Source: Dioscorea cayenensis subsp. rotundata (taxonomy: Eukaryota; Streptophyta; Magnoliopsida; Dioscoreales; Dioscoreaceae). From it: DNA of 64,000 bases. The stretch spans positions 2,790,001 through 2,854,000 of the forward strand of contig NC_052487.1 in assembly GCF_009730915.1 (NCBI RefSeq), written 5' to 3'. Position 1 is the first letter of the stretch. Each line of letters begins with the position of its first letter. Below are positions 46,788 to 60,332 of this stretch, piece by piece. A program made the translations under genes and the position numbers. The notes under the pieces are model-generated. The model searched no databases. It worked only from the letters and a program-made list of their open reading frames with translations, and had not been told where the DNA came from.

Positions 46788-49700
46788 AAATATGTATAGG
46801 AACAGCAACCTTTGAAAATTCTTAAATAAGAAATTAGTACAGCATTACGCTATATTGAGTTGTCAACAAGTTGAGAAACACTCAATTATAGTCTGCACTA
46901 ATTTTAGAATTCACAGCATTATGGTAAAATAGATATAGACCAAGCAAATATCCTTCAATGCCTATTAACAGTAATATGTCAGCTAATTGTCTAGAGTTTG
47001 GTTTGACAACTTTTAACCTCACCAACAACCACAATTTGTTATCCCCTCGGGTTACCGATTGAATCACAGGGTGACGTATGGAAAAATCCACTTCAATAGA
47101 TGAGGTCTTTTCCTTATTTTGATTTCTACCTCGTGGAAACCCCAAGATTGATGGTATACGCAACTTGTTGAAAGGAGTTACTAAGCTTAGACTATAAAGG
47201 CGGAAAGAGTCTTAAATGTCAGTAGATCGAATAAAATTCTGCTAACCTTTATCCTCCCACAATCATTCTCTTAAATAAAGGTTACAAAGGAAATTATTCT
47301 TATAAAAAATAGAAAACTAAAATTAAGGATTTTTAATTGTAATGAAAATAGTTGCTAAAATAGACTCTTCTAATTAGGATACACTATTAAAAATAAATAA
47401 TTATTTGTCTTCCCATCTTTGGTGCTTCTAACTTCTCTTATGGTCCATATCTCCCATATGTCATACCCACAAAGGCACCTGTAACATGATTCCTGATCAT
47501 TTCCGGAATACCCATCAAGGCTGAAAGGCCTAACAACCCATTAATCTCTTGGACGATAGCTAATAAAATTTCTGGAAGAATGGTGACACATGCAAACCCC
47601 AGCAGAAATATGGGACTTCTTTAGGAAATCATATGGAGAAAACCTAGATTGGTAAGGACTCATAAATGACATAGAAACTGTTGTCCCATAAATGAGATGA
47701 GCGAAGAGTCTAATCATATCTCAAAATAAAATAATCTACTTAAAACTTTTGAATATGATTATGGAGAGAAGCAATCATCCAGATACTCATGCCATATAAT
47801 GCCAGCTTCTGACATAGTTAATACGCTCGAAAGAATAGAAGCATTAAGTTAGAAAGCAAATATCACCTTTTACTTGAGTAGACAAAAGATGGAAAGTGAG
47901 AAAGCAAGCATCCAAATCCCGTAACGTAGGCCCAGTTGGAATACGGTAAATAGGATACCTACGGGATGAAATATAATGAATTAAAAGTACATATCAAACT
48001 AAAAAAAACAAAAAGTAAAATAAAATGCAAAAACGATAAATATTCGCACCATGCAACTGACATCCAGCTGGTTGGCAGGAGATCACAACTTCTAAGGGTC
48101 TTCAGTTCAGAGAAACGGCAAGCAAGATCAGAAATCTGTAACAGTCATGTCAGTGGCAATCACTTTGGTTAACAATTTTCAGTTGGATTTTGAGTTGCAA
48201 TAGAAGTTTTACCTTGTCAGCTAAAGGTTCACGACTATACGGAGGGCTGCGTTCAAAATACTCAAAAAGAAGATGGCCAGGACCATTTCCCGCCTCACCT
48301 TCATCGCTAGAAAACTCTTCTTGGGGCACCATATGTTCATCTCTCAAGGACAATCTTTCCATTTTGATTACAGAGGCACTTCCCAAATGATTTTGATTCG
48401 AATTCACTGTATATTTCAGGCATCTCTCACGTTCACAATCACTGCTAGCATCACTGCTAGAATCTCTGCAACAATCACCATCGCTCTCCTCACCCTGTCG
48501 CCTGTATATATAAATCCAGTCAGACAAGAAAAGGCCATGATGCCAATACTAGCAACTAGCTTGTACCTACAACCTGTGTTTGATTTGGTGGTAGTGAATG
48601 TTATCATTAAGTATCAACATTAGGTAATAAAAGTGAAGGATTGGACAAATTGGGTCATTTTCCCCTTTCAAAATAAGCAAACATCAACATCACAGACATA
48701 ACCCAAACAATTGTCTGTGGGTCTATGAAGTATGAACTGTATATACTGATTAGCAACTATTTCATTATATGCACATATCCAACTCCCATTAGTAGAGGAT
48801 ATTGATTTAATGTGAGAAAAAAACCAATACTTTTCACCAAGTTAGTTTAATGTACAACATGGTATTAAACTCAAACAACAGAATGACAATTAGCCAACAG
48901 TGTAGTTGACAATACAGTCCCAATAATTGGATTTGTTTCACAAGTTTACTCGAATCATTATTTTTCTGGCATGTGGATGGCAGTCTGAGGCTGAGACTAC
49001 CTAAATACCAACTTAATACACAATAAACAAGCCCACAAAATTGAATATGGGCTCATTGCCTCCACAAGACATCCATTTGTAACCTATAAGTATTCCAAAC
49101 TATAATCATCCATTTATTATTCAAATAAATCTTATGGATTTAACTTGTCCTTTGCGCAATGTAATTAATGACGCATTATAACAAAAATACCATGACATTT
49201 ATATACACTCTCGGTGTTTGTCGCCTTCGTCAAAACAAATTTATATACACTCAACTATAAAGCATTACATGCTAGGAAAATTGAAAATAATTCAATTACT
49301 AAAATATATCAATTTAAGGGCGGAAAGTAATCATCATTGCAAAAATAAATGCATTACGATGCAGGTTCAAATTTTTGCACAAAATAAATAAAAAAAACAG
49401 GTTCCTAAAATGAACCACTTCACAAAGAAATGTGAGGAACACAATGAAATATGTCCGCCCGTCACCACTACAAAGATAAAAGCACGACAACATTCAAAAT
49501 TTACAACTCACACGAAAGTAAGAATTATAAAATATTTTCAATGAACAGAAAAAATATGGCATGGCATCTTAAAATAAAAGGCAACAAAAAAAAAAAAAAA
49601 ATTTCTTCGAAAAGAAAAAAGGCAACAAAATCAAAGAGCAGAAAAGCTGCATTAAATGCCAAATAATAACCTCATCCAAAATCTTGAACATTCAAATGGA

Positions 49701-50349
49701 AATAGAACAAAGAAAACCAATACCTGGTGCTGTCCCGCTGCCTATTTAATTCAACATACAATTGCATGCCGGATAAGTAAGGTACGTAATATTGAACAAC
49801 GGAGTCACTCCCATTCAAAAGCAACGGAACACCGGCGCCATAAGCACTCCACTCCTGGAACGACTCCCAAAGATCCTCCAATCCAAAATACGGCAACAAC
49901 TCCGTCTTCCACTCCCTCATCCTCGTCTACCAATCCAGCAAAAAAAATCAAAACAAATCAAATAAAAAAACCTAAGTAAAACCTAAAGAAACCCAGAAGA
50001 AAAGCAAGAAAGGCCAGGATTGAGATACCTTAGAGGGATACTGAGCGGGAACAGAAGGCGAGGTGAACTTGATGAACTGAGCAAGATTACACGGTGGGAG
50101 GACCTCCGGGACGGAGGAAGATGAAGACACAGCAGCAGTCTTGCACGGCGGTTCGGATCCAGCGCGGTTCTCCGGCACACGGCCATCCAAGACAACAACC
50201 TTGCCTTTCACGCCAACCACCGGCGCCGACGAAGCCGCCAAACTCCGCGGCCTGAAAAAGCTCTGATTAGGGTTCCGACGAGCCTTAGCAGCGTTATAGA
50301 ACCGATCATCACTATGCCCACGGCCGAACTGCGGACCGGCACCCAGCAT
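46036..50349 (-). CDS. DUF789 family protein, 412 aa
   Basis: Minus-strand exons 50349-50029, 49926-49724, 48501-48213, 48135-48050, 47958-47867 and 46283-46036 join in frame with canonical sites. Family signatures appear in order: [11 protein letters not shown] at the start, [57 protein letters not shown], an acidic serine-rich stretch ([10 protein letters not shown]), [70 protein letters not shown] and the end VDHPDYQFF. No biochemical function is known for DUF789. I use the ATG at 50349: upstream codons are open, but there is no earlier ATG in frame, and a TATA-rich stretch at 50500-50530 puts the likely transcript start only a little upstream. Confidence 0.93.
46752..46788. repeat. (ATCT)n microsatellite
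   Basis: About nine CTAT units in the last intron of the DUF789 gene (46284-47866). That intron is otherwise unremarkable. Confidence 0.9.
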
Positions 50350-50499
50350 TCTCGAATCGAAAGCCGAGACACCAAGAAAACCCCAATTCGGATCGAAATC
50401 GGAAGATCGCCGGAGATCAAACCCTAGAAAACCACGAAGATCGAAACGAAGAGAAGAGAAAAGGGACGATGAAAGGGCTTCTCTCTCGCTCAACGGCAG

Positions 50500-50535
50500 C
50501 GCGTTTTTATATATATTTTTATATATTTATATTTT
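50500..50535 (-). promoter_or_regulatory. TATA-rich core promoter of the DUF789 gene
   Basis: On the minus strand this reads TATAAAAATATATATAAAAA, about 150-185 bp before the ATG at 50349. It is followed by a GAGAGAGAA-type leader. Confidence 0.5.
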
Positions 50536-50793
50536 TAATATTACTAAAAATATAGATTATATAAATGAGAGGCGGAGGAGGGGGAAGGATGGAGTGAATG
50601 AGATCAGCTGTGAAACCTCAAACAGCATCAGTGACTTTTCACTAATGTTAACGGTTGAAATATCCTCGTGATTGGGATGGATATTGATCTACGGTTGTGA
50701 TGTAGGAATTCTGTAATGGATCTTGTAGGGATTTTTTCCAAACGTTGGACTCTTGGGATTGACTGCATGTGTTGCTGAAAGATGAGGTGATGC

Positions 50794-50815
50794 CACGTGT
50801 CATTATCGACACGTG
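50794..50815. promoter_or_regulatory. Paired CACGTG boxes upstream of the DUF789 gene
   Basis: CACGTG at 50794-50799 and 50810-50815, 16 bp apart start to start, about 450 bp before the ATG. Close pairs of ABRE/G-box cores often mark abscisic-acid- or light-responsive promoters. The function here is inferred. Confidence 0.5.
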
Positions 50816-50973
50816 TGCTTTGGTGATTGTTTGATTTGGGATGGTTTGGATCGCCACTCTGGATTAGCGCGTCCTCCCCTTGTGAGAAAAGATCGCCAGA
50901 AGCATGACCGATTAATTGCAATCACTTTTTCTTAAAATCCTCTTCCTTGATTGACACATGCCGTGTATTTCCT

Positions 50974-51361
50974 AGTAAAAATTTTAGGAAGTGAACATAT
51001 TATAACCATTTTCTACTTTCTTCATTGAATTTCAATTTGTTTCTTTTTAATTATCCGACACTGATTTTTTTTCACCAGGAGATCACCCATAAAAATTCGG
51101 TCAAAAAAACCGAGCTGGCCATCAAAATTGGCTGAGTTGGCTTGACCTCCCTTAAGAATCCGATCAAAAAAGCTGAGGAGCTAGCCACCAGAATTGGCTG
51201 AGTTGGCTTTCCGGTGGCCAGCTCAGTTTTTTTTACCCGATTCTTATGGGTGACCTCCTGATAAAAAAAAATCAGTGTAGGATGACTAAAAAGAAACAGA
51301 TTGAAATTCATTGAGCAAAGTGGAAAATAATTATATTACAGTGACCTCCTAAAATTTTTAC
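50974..51361. mobile_element. Foldback MITE with flanking 13-bp direct repeat
   Basis: The arms (about 50975-51110 and 51205-51361) are long inverted repeats: left GTAAAAATTTTAGGAAGTGA, right on the other strand GTAAAAATTTTAGGAGGTCA. The match continues through ttcaatt-gtttctttttag and acactgattttttttt to gagctggcca. The centre holds a smaller repeat (aattggctgagttggctt twice). The string CCGTGTATTTCCT lies on both sides (50961-50973 and 51362-51374), longer than most target duplications, with one extra A on the left. No ORF is believed. It lies about 630 bp upstream of the DUF789 ATG. Confidence 0.85.
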
Positions 51362-51416
51362 CCGTGTATTTCCTTTGTATTTATTATTTTTTAAAAAGAT
51401 ATATAATATATTATAA

Positions 51417-52300
51417 AATCGACTTTCATTTCAATACTAGAATTAATTGCACTGCCACTCCCACCATCAAAACTAAACATCTCCATTGGAATTATTCGCA
51501 CTACCACTAACGGTCGGACTATTAATCTCTGTGTAGAAATTAATTACACTACTACCACCCATCACCAGGGTTGTATGATTAATTTTATATTAAAAAACAC
51601 AAATATTCTCTTTAACTTTGTTTACTTGTCAAATTTTAAAAAAGTTACTTAAAGTTAGTTGATAATCTAAAATTTATAAAAAAAATTATATTAACTTTCT
51701 AAAATTACTTTTATTTTATAATTTATTAGAAGTTATAGAAGCACATTAAACATAAGGGATAAATTTAAAAAAAAAATAATATTGAAGATAAATTTTCTAA
51801 ATGGAAAAAAAAAACTATAGAAAAACTCTAAAATTGAATTAGTGAAAAGAACGGTAGAGAATAGATTGTGATTAATTAAGGGTCATTAGGGGTATATATA
51901 TATATTTTATAAAATCAATCTTGATTTCGATACGGGAATTAATTGCATTATCACTCCCAGTCAAGTTATATCTTTATATTGGAATTACTCGCACTACCAT
52001 TGCAGTCGAACTATCAATCTCCACATAAAAATTAATTACAATGTCACTCATCCCTCGCGTATTGTAGCAATGGTACGTATATTTATATGTTGATTAATTT
52101 TATATATTAAAAAAAACACTATCACTCCTAGTCAAATTCAATCTCTGTATTGGAATTACTCACACTACCATTGGCAGTCCAACTGTCAATCTCCACATGA
52201 AAATTAATTACACTGTCACTCATCACTCGTGTATTGTAGCAATAGTATGTATATTTATATGTTGATTAATTTTATATATTAAAAAAAAACACAAAAAAGA
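51417..52300. repeat. Three copies of a roughly 185-bp repeat
   Basis: Copies at about 51417-51600, 51905-52107 and 52119-52292 share the order: aattaattgca-t-cactccca, attggaatta-tc-cactaccat, caatctc-aca---aaattaatta, cactcatc, gattaattttatat-ttaaaaaa. The second and third are adjacent. The first is separated by 300 bp of AT-rich DNA. No ORF. Confidence 0.8.
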
Positions 52301-54520
52301 GGTTGTGATTAATTGAGGATAGGTAGAGGGGCACTAGTTACGTTAAATTAACGTTGATGGAACACTCGTTGCCGAAACGCAACGGTGGAGTGGTGTAATA
52401 GATTGGAGGATGTGATATGGTTAATTTGTTATTTAATGCACCTGTTTGTGTTTGTTAGTGAGTGTTCGTCTAGTCATGATAAGAGTGTTTAATTAAGATG
52501 AATAGGACCTTTCTTTTCTAACTTAGCTTTAGGTCCACTTTGATGGCTTAATTTTAGATGTGGAGTTTTGGACATGTGTAATGTTTGTTTGTTAATTTAT
52601 TATTATTTTATGTGTAATGATAATGGTTTCAATTTTATTCATTAAAAAAAAAATTTGTGTACTATATATGAGCATGTTAGGTCTGGACGGTAGTCATGTG
52701 TTGTGTTTTTTTTATCAAAAAAATGCAAGTTTTTCCACTTGATTCAATCCTTTTTTGTCCTCTATTTTTAATTTATAATTCCAATGTTCTTGACTGATTT
52801 GAGTATGTTTATTTCCTAGAAAAAGTATGTTCCTCATGTTCCTCAAGTAGAATGATATTTGAGATGTACATCATTAATTATTGCTATTTGAATATTGAAA
52901 ATAAGAGTGTGCCCCTTAATTTTTTTTTTTAATCTTTATATTTTAAGTTGGGTGGAAGAAAATTTTCCAATAAATAAAATTGAGACTTTTAAAAGATTAA
53001 TATGAAAATATGTCACACGAAAAAATTATTGGATAATTTATAACACTTATAATTTTGTAAAGAATTGTAAACATTTCACCAATCTGAATTTTTAACTTCA
53101 ATATAAGAAAAGAATAAATTATTAACTCTATTATTGCATTAGAATTACTATTTTCAGTTAATTGATTAAAAAAATTACATTTTTTTAAATTATATGTGTA
53201 AAAATATTAACTTAATCATCATTAAGATTTTTAGAGGTATATATACACAAATTTTTAAAATGTATTTTAACACTGTATATGGGATATATGTGTGTATATA
53301 TGTATATATGAAAAGAATTAAAATTTTAAAAATACACCTCATATTTGATTTTTGGGGTAGAGATACATGCACATTTATCAAAAGAAAGCATCATGAAGGT
53401 TAGTTAGTTCTTTCTCACTTAAAAGTGAAGGGTTAGGATCCTACTTAACTTGTCCATATTTCTCTCTTAAAAAAAAAAACATGAATCCAGTCATCAAACT
53501 AATCTCTTCTGTGCCTTTATTGAGCTATAAGTTTTCAAATAATTAGTTTTTTCATCAAAATTTATTTCCAATGTTTGCCAAATTTATGGAGTTATTTTTA
53601 ATTAAATAATAATACCCATCCAAGGAATATTAACCCCTTCAAAGTTTATGTTTTAATTTTATTAAATAATATCCATCCAAGGAAAATTTCAATCCAGTTT
53701 GTTGTGTTGTATGACTAATGACAACCGTTGCACCTCTTCCCCATGCTTGGAATTTTCTTATTCTTTTTTATAATATATGTTCATAAATACAACAAATAAG
53801 AGCTTGAATAAAATTTGATAATTAATTGTCTAATTTATGTATTTTTACTAAGCTAAATAGAAATTTAGATTGTAAACCTATATTTACAATCGAGAATCTA
53901 TTATTAGCCGTGAACATAATTTAAATTTGAGGTTCTTAAATTTTTAAACTAATATTTTTTATAGTGAGATTAATGCCGCTGAGATATACTCGTGGATTAA
54001 TCCATTATTATTTATTATGTTTTTTTTTAAAAATAAAAATCTCCTAATGTGAATGCAAAGACTTGGAAGGATCTCCTACAAATATCACCTTCACTGAGTG
54101 GACCTTGAAGTATAAGCCTAGTGGCGACTCCAAAGTCCGTAGTCTTGTGCATGAGATTGCAAGCCATAATTTATCATTTTAATAGTCCATGCTGTGGGGT
54201 ACAAATACTAGAATCATATTATCACATAGGAAGTCAGTATAGAGTATATAGATTATAGATTATAGATTATAGATGGCACTCTGAATTATTTTCTTCATTC
54301 ATGGTACGGCAGACCTCATAATCATGCAAGCCAAATCAAAGAACTACTATAAAATCATACGGATTTACAAGCGTCGTATTATGTTATATTAGTCTCTATG
54401 TTAGATCGTCATTTTGTACCGTTGTATTTTACTAAAAATAAATATTTTTATTATCGCCGCAATAGATGAATGTGATAAATAAATGCCCATATGAAAAGAA
54501 CGGTTGAAGATTTTAATTAG
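52301..54520. other. Intergenic AT-rich stretch
   Basis: No gene-like ORF, no recognisable domain and no clear inverted repeat. Confidence 0.55.
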
Positions 54521-54522
54521 GT

Positions 54523-54526
54523 ATAC

Positions 54527-54572
<46 letters not shown>

Positions 54573-54573
54573 G
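54523..54573. repeat. (AT)n(AG)n compound microsatellite
   Basis: An AT run from 54527 to 54551 passes directly into an AG run up to 54572. Confidence 0.9.
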
Positions 54574-54859
54574 AGTTCATTTTGAGGTTTTTTTTAACAT
54601 TAGCTTAGGGTGGTTTGATACTATTCTCAATTCTTTATTTTTGTTACAAATTTTAAATTTTAAAAGCAAAATAAGAAAAACACATTTAAGTAAGTTATTC
54701 ATTTTCCAAAAATTATTGTAACAACACGCTTGTTTTTTTTTTAAAAAAAAAATTGACATAAATATTTTAATGTTCCAATTTTTTGAAAATATTTTTAAAA
54801 CATTTGTTTTCTATTTTTTTAGAGATTTTTGAACTACTATCTTTTTTATGTTGACCAAC

Positions 54860-55200
54860 CACGAGTGCTTGGTAGTCTAACAAATACTGATAACTAGAGA
54901 TGGGGCAACCGGTGGTGGTCGGTGGTGATCGGCGATGACAATCTGTCAGTTGTCGATGGGTGGGGCAACATGTGGCCAATAGTCCTAAATAGGGTTGCCG
55001 GGGTGGATAGCGGTGGTAGGCCACCTAGCCTGCAATGGCGGACGGCATTGGTCGTTAAAAAAAGAACAAGACAAGAGTGGGTGGTGCGGTGGCGAACCAT
55101 AAGTTGTCAATGGCCGCGCGGCCATGTATGACGTAGTGACAAGTTGCCGGTAGCAGGAGCGCCGAGCCGCCGGTGGCCGAGTAGTGACAGGTAGTTGGAT
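54860..55200. other. GC-rich island of GGTGG-type low-complexity sequence
   Basis: Guanine-rich on the plus strand, with ggtggtcggtggtgatcgg and related phrases. It is bordered on both sides by AT-rich DNA with loosely similar ends (GGTGGTTTGATACT near 54610 and, inverted, GGTTGTTTTAGGAT near 55450). It could be the inside of a non-autonomous DNA transposon of about 850 bp, but ends and target site are not convincing. Short ORFs here are not believed. Confidence 0.4.
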
Positions 55201-56044
55201 TGCAAATTTTTTTTCATATATATATTTTTATAAAAAAAAACTTTGTTTACTAATATGACTTAATTTTGTCTATTAATATAAAAAACTTCATAAAACAAAC
55301 TTGTAAAAGACTTTGTTTACTAACCAAACTTGTTTTGCATTTTCATTTTGCAGAACATAAAATAACTTGTGTACCCAAATATGTTTTTATTTTTAAAAAA
55401 TTGAAACAAAACAAAAAAAACAAAGCAAAAGTGTGGCCAAAAATCCTAAAACAACCTCTTAGTTTATATTTTTATTTTTAATTTGCTAGTATAACTATTG
55501 TTTTCTCAGTTCGCAATAATTATGTTTGACAATTTGTGATTTGTCATTAACATCCTTTGATAATAGATGGGTGCAAGTGTAATCTTGTTTTCTCAAGAAG
55601 CCTCTTGTCTGTAATTAAATAAAACAGAAATACACAAATTTATATATATAAAAAAAAAAACTAAACTCAAATTTGGCAAGAATCACTTGTAAAAGAGGAG
55701 AGGATGATTCTACTATACTGAAAATTAATGACAATAATTGCCTCTCAATTTAGTAAAATTATTTTTTATCACAATCAAATGCTAAAAAAAATATATTTAA
55801 AATGAGCTTTAAATCGATCAAGTTGTTGTAAATTAAGTCTAAGTTGTTATTTGTCTCAATTGCTCTTTGGATGCAGTCGAATCACCTAAATTCTCTGAAC
55901 ACATACATATTGCCAGACAGAGGCCTGGCATTTCAATGGGATTGGTGATGGACTATGATAAGATCTGAAGGCCCTTTGCTCTTAAATTGAATCAAACTAT
56001 CACACATACCAAAACCGTGTTGGTCACTTAACTCAATGCACTTG

Positions 56045-56240
56045 CTCATTTTAGGTGGTGTTTGGTTATATGTAATTGAAAATACAATGGATTTCTAATT
56101 ACAGTATAGTTATAAATCCTTGTATTAAACATACAAAAGGAGTCAAATATAGTGTTTAGTTCGTTATATTTGCTAAATCATAAAATTTTGTATTTGGTTG
56201 GAGGGATTTGTAAATCTGGATTTGAACAACTTATGATTGG
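56045..56240. repeat. MITE-like arm left of the LINE
   Basis: Starts ggtgtttggttatatgtaat and ends with tttggttggagggatttgta. A related sequence in inverse orientation lies at about 62545-62700 (catgtaattga, gggatttggttggattt on the other strand). The two could be the arms of one element split by the LINE insertion. Confidence 0.45.
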
Positions 56241-56303
56241 GATTTTATTTTTTTTGTTAAAAAAGTTACAAATTGGAGAAAACAATAAAACAAGGAAAGC
56301 AAC

Positions 56304-59300
56304 TTAAAGGCTTAGATTAAAGAGTTTGCAACAGTCATCTATCCATCCAGGATGGTCCAAGCCTTTGGAGAAAAGGGATAGGTGCGGGTTTCTTCCTCCA
56401 AACCTAGTCAAATCATCAGCAAGTTGATTTGCGTCTTGGTCTATAGTTTTAAGAATAATGTCTAAGAAAGATTCCAGAAGCCGTTTCATTGGATCCAAGG
56501 TTTCAACACAATTAGTAGAGTATCTAAACATTTGAATGGCGCTGGAGCAATAAAAAAAAATTATGTCAGGTTTTCAGTTTCTTGAGGTACAATGTTCCAA
56601 AGAAAAGTTGATTATGGCAATCTCGGCACTGATTAGAGAGTCTATTTGAATTCTTACAATTCCTACAAGAAGCACATGTTTTTTATTAGTTGTAATTATG
56701 AAACTCAGCCCACTAATGTTCAAAGAATTATCCCAAGAAGCATCAATGTAAATGTCAATAATGTAATAGGAAGAGGAAAGGTTTGAGTACTCCCTGAGGA
56801 AATAATTTGCAGCTGTGAAATATTCAGTGGTATGGGTCCAAGCGATTGAAGCAATGGAGTTGAAGTTGGGGGTTTTGTGTTGAAAAATCAAATTGTATCT
56901 CATCTTCCATATATTCCAAGCAGCCATAACAATAACTGATTTAGCAAAATTATCTCCAATCCAAGAATTAATTTTGCTTATGAGCCATTCACCAGAAATG
57001 AGATTCCCAAGAAAATGCAGTTCCAAACGAAGAGATTGGATAATGATAATCCAACAAAAACACACTTTAGAGCAAGACCAAAGTAGATGATCTGAGGTTT
57101 CAGAAGCCATTCCACAAAAATGGCAAGTTATGAGAGGTCCCACATTGATGTTGTAGAGATATGCACCAGTGGAAAGTCTATCTTAAGCTAATTTCCAAAT
57201 AAACATTTTTACATGAGGAATGACTGTAAGCCCCCAAACATAATAACAACCCTTCCAGAAAGTTTGAAGGGGAGAATTATCATTTAAATAATCATAAACA
57301 GTAGGTGCAATGGAGGCTTTTAAAGAGCAAGGCCACCAGATCCAGTTATTTTCAGCAGAGAATTCAAAATTAATTATGCTAATCCAACTCCAATCAAGGC
57401 TTGGACCAAACAAGTTTTCAAGGAGATTAAAATTCAGGTCACCATCATTCAACAAGTCACCTAAAGAAAAATCTTTAGGAATTCATATGTTCAGGAAAGT
57501 AGGCTTGAGATAAATAGGAAGATCCAATAAGCAAGGGTCTTTCCAAAAATCAGTCAACTGAGGGTTGCAGGTAATCATTCTGAAAATCGGCTTCAGGACA
57601 TCATCAACTTTGCAAATAGAATTATGGAACCAAGAAGCATTGCGAGAAGCAACACAATTCCAAACAAACCAATTTCCATACTTGTTTTTAAAAATATCAA
57701 CCCAAAGCTTGTTTTTAGAGTTTAAAATTACAAAAACATTTTTGGCCATCAGAGCAAACTTGACATGTCTAAGATTACGAACACCTAAACCCCCCTTGTA
57801 TTTACTTAGTGTAGTAGTGTCCCAACCAATAGTGCGAAAAGCATTGTTATTGCCATTCCTACCCCAGAGAAAGTTTATGGTAAGCTTGGCAATATTGTTC
57901 AAAAATAGTGGCTGGGATAAGGAAAACAGAGAGATAGTAGGTGGGAATAGAGAGATTACTGCTATTAATCAGCACCACTCGATCAGCCGAAGAGAGGGTC
58001 AAGTGATTCTAGGATTTAATAGTAGCATCAACTCTATTAATCAGAAAATTGAAGTTGTTTACAGATAATCTATTGGGAGAGATAGACACACCAAGGTAAT
58101 TGAAAGGAAAATTATCAAGCTTGATAACCAAGATGCTACAAATAGATTTAGCAACTTGCTTGTTAAGCCATAAAGGAAGATAAAGGGCTGATTTGTTCAT
58201 ATTTGGTTTATGACCAGTGAGCTCGCAGTAGATGTTTAGGTAGGAGAGGCAATTATGAGCCGATAATCTTGAAACTTTGGTGACTAGAATCAAATCATCA
58301 ACAAACATGAGGTTGTTAAAATTTTTTGGAAGATTTGGCTCAAAACTAGGGATTAGATTGATCCTAAGGGCATAGATGAGAATTGCAGAGAGATTTTGGG
58401 TAACTAGGATGAACAGAAGGGGGGAGATGGGATCACCCTTTCTAACTCCACGAGAACTAGTGATCTAGGGACTAGGGCTACCATTAATTAAAAAGGAGAA
58501 AGAAGCAGAAGAGAGGCAAGACTTCACCCAGGAAATCCAAGCTTTTGGAAATTCCATTCTTTGGAGGGTTGCAATAATAGCTTTCCAATCCACTATATCA
58601 AAGGCTTTCTCAATATCTATTTTAGTAATCATCCTAGGGGGAGGTTTCGCTCAATATCAATTGAATGGGTTATCTCTTGGGCGGAAATAATATTATCAAA
58701 AGTAGAATGCCTAGAAAGAAAACCATTTTGCTCAGGACCAATTAAATTTGGGATCGCAAGCTTTAGGCGATGCATAAGAATTTTGGAAATCATTTTATAG
58801 CAAACATTGCAGAGGAAAATTGGACGAAAGTCAGTAACCGATTGGGGAGAATCTCTTTTAGTAATAAGAACAATATAAGTTTTACCCCAGGAATTTGGAA
58901 TATTAGAGGTGTTGAAAAAATATAAAATGACATTTAAGAGATGATCACCAATAATACTCCAATAGTAAAGATAAAATTTAACGTTGAAATAGTCCGGCCA
59001 AGACTTTTCACACGGGGCATAGATCTAAGAGTGTGAAAGACTTCACCTTTGGAAACAGGTTTAGTCAATGCACTCTTATCCACAAAAGACAAAGTGGGAA
59101 AATTATCGGGAAGCACAGAAATAGTTTGAGCAAGATTAAAAGAGGAAGAAGAAGACCACATATTTTTATAAAAGTTCAAAAAGCAACTTTCAATATCCTC
59201 CGAGAAGTAAAGATATTACCTGCATTATCCCTCAAGGCATTGATCTTACTTTTATGACGACGAACTTTAGCAGCCCAATGAAAATAATTAATAGTTTTGT

Positions 59301-60290
59301 CACCTTTCTCCATTCATTGAAGTCTTGCACATAGTTGAAGTAGATTTAGAGATTTCTACATTTTTGATTTCTTGCTCAATATTCTGAATTTCAATGTCAA
59401 TAGAGCCCATACCAGAAGCTTTCCACCAGATAATATTTTTCTTAGTGCAAGCAATAGAGTAAGGAAAGGCATGCATAGATAAAGAAATCAAATTTGAATT
59501 CCAAGCTTTTAAGATACAAGGATGACATTCATCATAGTCTAACCAAAGATTATCAAACCGAAAGATTTTGGTTTTTTGATGAGAGTAAATTTGAGCAGTT
59601 AAAAATAAAGGGGCATGATCGAAATTTGTTCGAGCAAGATAACGATTGTGAAAAGAATAAAAAGTTGAAATCCAATCCGAGTTTGCAAGAAATCGGTCAA
59701 GCAGAGCCCAACGACTAGCTAAATCGGTTTGGCCATTGCACCAGGTATAGTCTGGCCCCACAAACCCTAGACCAAAATGATGATTTGTAAGGGTAAAATC
59801 ATAACATAAACTTGATTTGGAGACATAGTTTCGAAAAAAAAAAACCGCATTTTTTCTCATTAGCTGAAGTAATGGCGTTGAAATCACCCGCTAAAAGCCA
59901 AAGGATGTTTAGAGAAGACATACCAGATAAGCTCCGCCAAAAGATTTTTTTGCCCAGATATTACCTGGGAGTTATACATGACAGAAAGAATCCAAGAGTT
60001 ATTCTCCTTCGTGATCAAAAGGTGGAGAGACAAACGAGTAGTAACAATTGGGGTGACAGTACTAATGGCACGAGACCAAAGGAATATAATGCCTTCAGAG
60101 AGTCCACAAGCATGCATAGCAGCCCAATCCCAATCTCTACTGAACCTTGTATAGAAATGATAAATACGATTTAGATTTGATTTAGTCTCAACTAAACAAA
60201 TAATGTTAGGATTTAAACGAATCATGAAATCTTTAACGCGATCAATGGTATGAGGGTTTGAGACCCCACGACAGTTCCAACAGATTTTTT
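56304..60290 (-). pseudogene. LINE ORF2 (endonuclease, reverse transcriptase, RNase H), broken
   Basis: The largest open segments are 60225-59884 and 59887-59300 (endonuclease), 58308-58009 (with FVDDL), 57902-57483, 57455-57183, 57143-56574 (zinc-binding region to RNase H) and 56531-56304 (RNase H end). The KSPGPDG motif expected near 59050 reads KSLGRTI. At least five breaks separate the segments, so no active polyprotein is possible. Confidence 0.82.
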
Positions 60291-60332
60291 TTTTGTAGAA
60301 ATCATAAACAATAATAGAGAAAAAGAGATGGA

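Noticed and set aside
50350..50493. 48-codon N-terminal extension of the DUF789 protein
   Set aside because: There is no in-frame ATG, family members start at MLGAG, and the TATA-rich stretch leaves little room for it in the transcript.
54600..55455. Whole region 54600-55455 as one DNA transposon with CTTAG duplication
   Set aside because: The ends match only loosely and the five-base flank match is too short to support it.
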